A stretch of 64,000 bases of DNA. It comes from Eonycteris spelaea (lineage: Eukaryota; Chordata; Mammalia; Chiroptera; Pteropodidae). The position numbers were made by a program, and so were the translations under genes. The DNA lies in NCBI GenBank assembly GCA_003508835.1, contig PUFA01000166.1, positions 310,001 through 374,000 on the forward strand, given 5' to 3'. Below the pieces are notes generated by a model. The model did not search any database and was not told where the DNA came from. It saw only the letters and a program-made list of their open reading frames with translations. This document shows positions 61,436-64,000 of the stretch, piece after piece. How positions within the stretch are numbered: position 1 is the first letter of the stretch; the number at the start of each line of letters is the position of its first letter.

Positions 61436-63302
61436 AGAGGTAAAGAAGAAAGGAGTGGCAACCTTTACATATGGGACATTCAGGGGGAGTTCTACCACAG
61501 CTGCTGCTGAAATCAGAAATAGGTCAAGGGGATGTAATTAGGACACCAAAAGCTGGAATGCCAGCCTTCTCAGTCCCCTGACCCCTTTTCCAGGAGTGCT
61601 GTTCTTTACCCTACCTTAATTACTCTCTTACTGGTCATAGCTTAGCCCTTGTCATTACCAACAATTGTAACCACTAACAGCCTAAGCTCAGTTTCACCCT
61701 CCAGCCACCTCCTATTTTTCCAACTCAGCCCCTCTGGTATCTTGATTCCAACAATCCTAGACTCACTCAGGCATACAGTGTTTTGATCCTATCTTTTCAC
61801 TGTTCTTCACCCACCAGATTCAGCTTTAATCTCATGGTCAATCATTATATCTCTTATATATATAGTTGACTCACTGCAACATCCTCTCAGCAAAACCCCA
61901 ACTTTAGTTACAGCCTATTCTGTACCTGTTCAGTGCCTGCAAGTGTCTAAATGTGGCTTTAGAATTGAACGGGTTCTGCCTCTCATGAGCTGAGAACTTG
62001 GGCACCTTACTTAACCCTGCTACGTTGTAGTTTCCTTAGCTATGCCAAGTGGTCTCAACTAAAATTTAGGGCCACTGCCCTCATTTGGGTCCTTGAGGCT
62101 GTCTAGGAATCATAATGCATCTCCTCTGTCCTTTCACTCTCCCTCCATCATAAATAATTTCCTACTTCCTACCCTTTTCTTCTGTCTCCTTAAACCTCAC
62201 AACATCTGCTGTTGAAGACATTTACAAGAAAGTGATTATGTAATTTGTATAAATTGGGCTGTGGGAGTTTCACCCCTGACCTGGTGCCATGAAAATCTTA
62301 AGATGGTTCTCTTTGGTTTCACTCAGTTGCTAGTAGGGTTTTCACTTCCATACTTACCCCTCCCCAGCCGCCCATCTTGTCCTGGGTCCCACTTTCTGGA
62401 TTTGGGAGTGTTTTGGATTCATGGGAGAGGGGGATCATCCAAATAGAGTAGTTTCATGGGTTGTGCATAGCTTTAAGGTACAGGTGACTGTCTCATGGGC
62501 AATATGGAGAAGGCAGCTAGCTGCCTCTGAGATACCCTCTCCCAAGATATACAACTAACATACCCCTCACAGGTTATGTGAGGTATTTCCTGGCACAACA
62601 AAGAAGAATATTCTGTCTTAAAAATAAGGATAGGAATTGATATAGGTATATGGTTAGGTTCTGGTTAGGGTTAGGCTTGGGGTGGGCTCCCACAGGTCTT
62701 CCTGGTGCCAGGCAGTGGTGCAGTCTTCTGAGGCAGGCTCTTTTTCTCCGTGTGTATACAGAGATCTTGGAGGTCCCAACAGTCATCCTCCGCCACTTCT
62801 TGAGGCTGTTTCTGTCCTTCTTCCCTCTTCCATTCCAAAATCTTGTAAACATTTGGTGCTCCATCTAGTTTTTTTTTTCTACCAATTCTCTAATCAATAT
62901 ATAATTTTTGATGAAACTTTATCTTTACATGTAAAAAAGCTTTTGTTTTTTTGCTTCCTACAAATCAACAGCTTTGACTTTGTAGCTATTGTATTAATCC
63001 CGAACATCTTGGAGGCAAGGGATACATTATAGCCTGCTGGTAATTGTTTGTATTTCTACAAGAAAATGTGAAAAAAGTAAGCATAACCATATTTTTCAGT
63101 AGTTTATATCACATAGTTGAGAGAAAAAAGATGTTAAAGAGAATAAGTACTATGCCATTATTTGTGAGGGGAGTAAAAAAGAATACCTACATGAATGTTT
63201 ATATAGGCACAGAATGTCCCAGGGATTCATAAGAAACTTTTAACCACTATTGTCTCTGAGAAAGAAATGGGTACCTGGGGGACTGCAGAAGGGAGCCTAT
63301 TT
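61433..63302. other. Unassigned sequence
   Basis: No gene recognised. Open frames around 62574-63032 are on both strands and have no family resemblance. Confidence 0.35.
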
Positions 63303-63341
63303 AAAAAAACAAAAAACAAAAAACAAAAACAAAAACAAAAA
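63303..63341 (+). repeat. (CAAAAA)n A-rich simple repeat
   Basis: Runs of A separated by single C. Confidence 0.9.
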
Positions 63342-64000
63342 CTCCCCCTCCAACATTTAATTATGAAAAATTTCAAACATAAAGACAAACTGAAAGATTG
63401 TACACAGAAAAAATCTAGAATTTCCACTACCTAGATTCTGTAATTAACATTTTACTTTGTCAACTTTTCTATGCAATCATTCCATCTCATTTTTTGATAC
63501 ATTTCAAAGTAAATTGTAAACATAACTTCAACTTACCCCTAAATTCTTCAGCATGAATATCATTAACTAAATTTCAAATTTGTTCGTTTTTGTTGAATAA
63601 GATGCAAAAATCTCAAGAGTACATAGTTGTTTTGACAAATGTATATGCCTGAATAACCTAAATGCCTACAATACAAACATTACATTACCCCAGAAAGGAG
63701 AAGGAAGCTTACTTTTAACTGTATTCCTTGTAGCTCCTTCTGAATTTTGTATGGTGAGCCTGTGTTCTCTATTTTAAAATAAATGAAATATTTAAGCATT
63801 TTAAATATTTAAACAGTCTTATAATGATGGGCCTAGAATCTAAATTGGATGAAGAAAGTGAAACAGGAGGGAATGATATATATCGAGAAGGGCAGGGCAA
63901 TGGAATGGAAAACTCATTGAAGTTAGACTTATAGCAGTTGTGTTGCCAGAACAAGTTAGGAGAATGGAATGTCTTGTTAAACAGTAAGATGTTTGAAATT
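63342..64000. other. Unassigned sequence, possibly an old LINE edge
   Basis: 'catttaattatgaaaaatttcaaacataaag...aacatttta' resembles old LINE 3' material. No gene. No exon of CUL5, the next gene in human, was seen. Confidence 0.35.

Noticed and set aside
62655..62680. Telomere-like GGTTAGGGTTAGG
   Set aside because: Only about two units, with no array; insufficient for an interstitial telomere.
59320..64000. CUL5 first exon or promoter
   Set aside because: CUL5 lies downstream of RAB39A in human, but no CpG island or matching coding sequence is visible before the window ends.

Overview
The window is mammalian nuclear DNA: AT-rich, dominated by decayed interspersed repeats, with one recognisable protein-coding gene split over two exons about 26 kb apart. 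Three copies of a 5S-rRNA-derived short retroposon with A-rich tails point to a fruit bat (Pteropodidae). From memory of the literature, 5S-derived SINEs (the MEG group) were described from megabats and not from microbats. The decayed LINE-1/half-LINE-1 (HAL1-like) copies fit that reading. The genus cannot be told.

The gene is RAB39A on the + strand. Exon 1 (20901-21125) sits in a CpG island (about 20640-21560) and exon 2 (47087-47513) carries the rest of the coding region, the stop codon and the start of the 3' UTR. Exon 2 is intact and very like the human protein. Exon 1 is 225 nt where an intact exon would be 227 nt: two bases are missing inside the G1/P-loop codons, so the frame closes at codon 41. 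This is either an assembly error or a real lesion.

Layout: 1-7.2 kb is old repeats, one 5S SINE and a solo LTR with a 4-bp target duplication. 7.2-8.36 kb is an internally deleted Tigger1 DNA transposon holding a piggyBac-like MITE. 8.36-14.6 kb holds two HAL1-like elements in head-to-head inverted arrangement, with a central 1.54-kb tract nearly identical between them although their ends belong to different subfamilies. 17.0-17.9 kb is a nested LTR/MITE stack. 20.5-21.6 kb is the RAB39A promoter and exon 1. 21.1-47.1 kb is intron 1, with a 2.8-kb 5'-truncated LINE-1, two more 5S SINEs, several LINE tails and a third HAL1-like copy. 47.1-50 kb is exon 2 and the 3' region. 52.6-59 kb is old LINE, degraded endogenous-retrovirus interior and several LTRs. 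59-64 kb is mostly unassigned.

The human neighbours SLC35F2 and CUL5 were not recognised. I found no tRNA gene, CRISPR array or other structured RNA gene apart from the 5S-derived copies. Repeat family names come from recognition by eye, not from a search.
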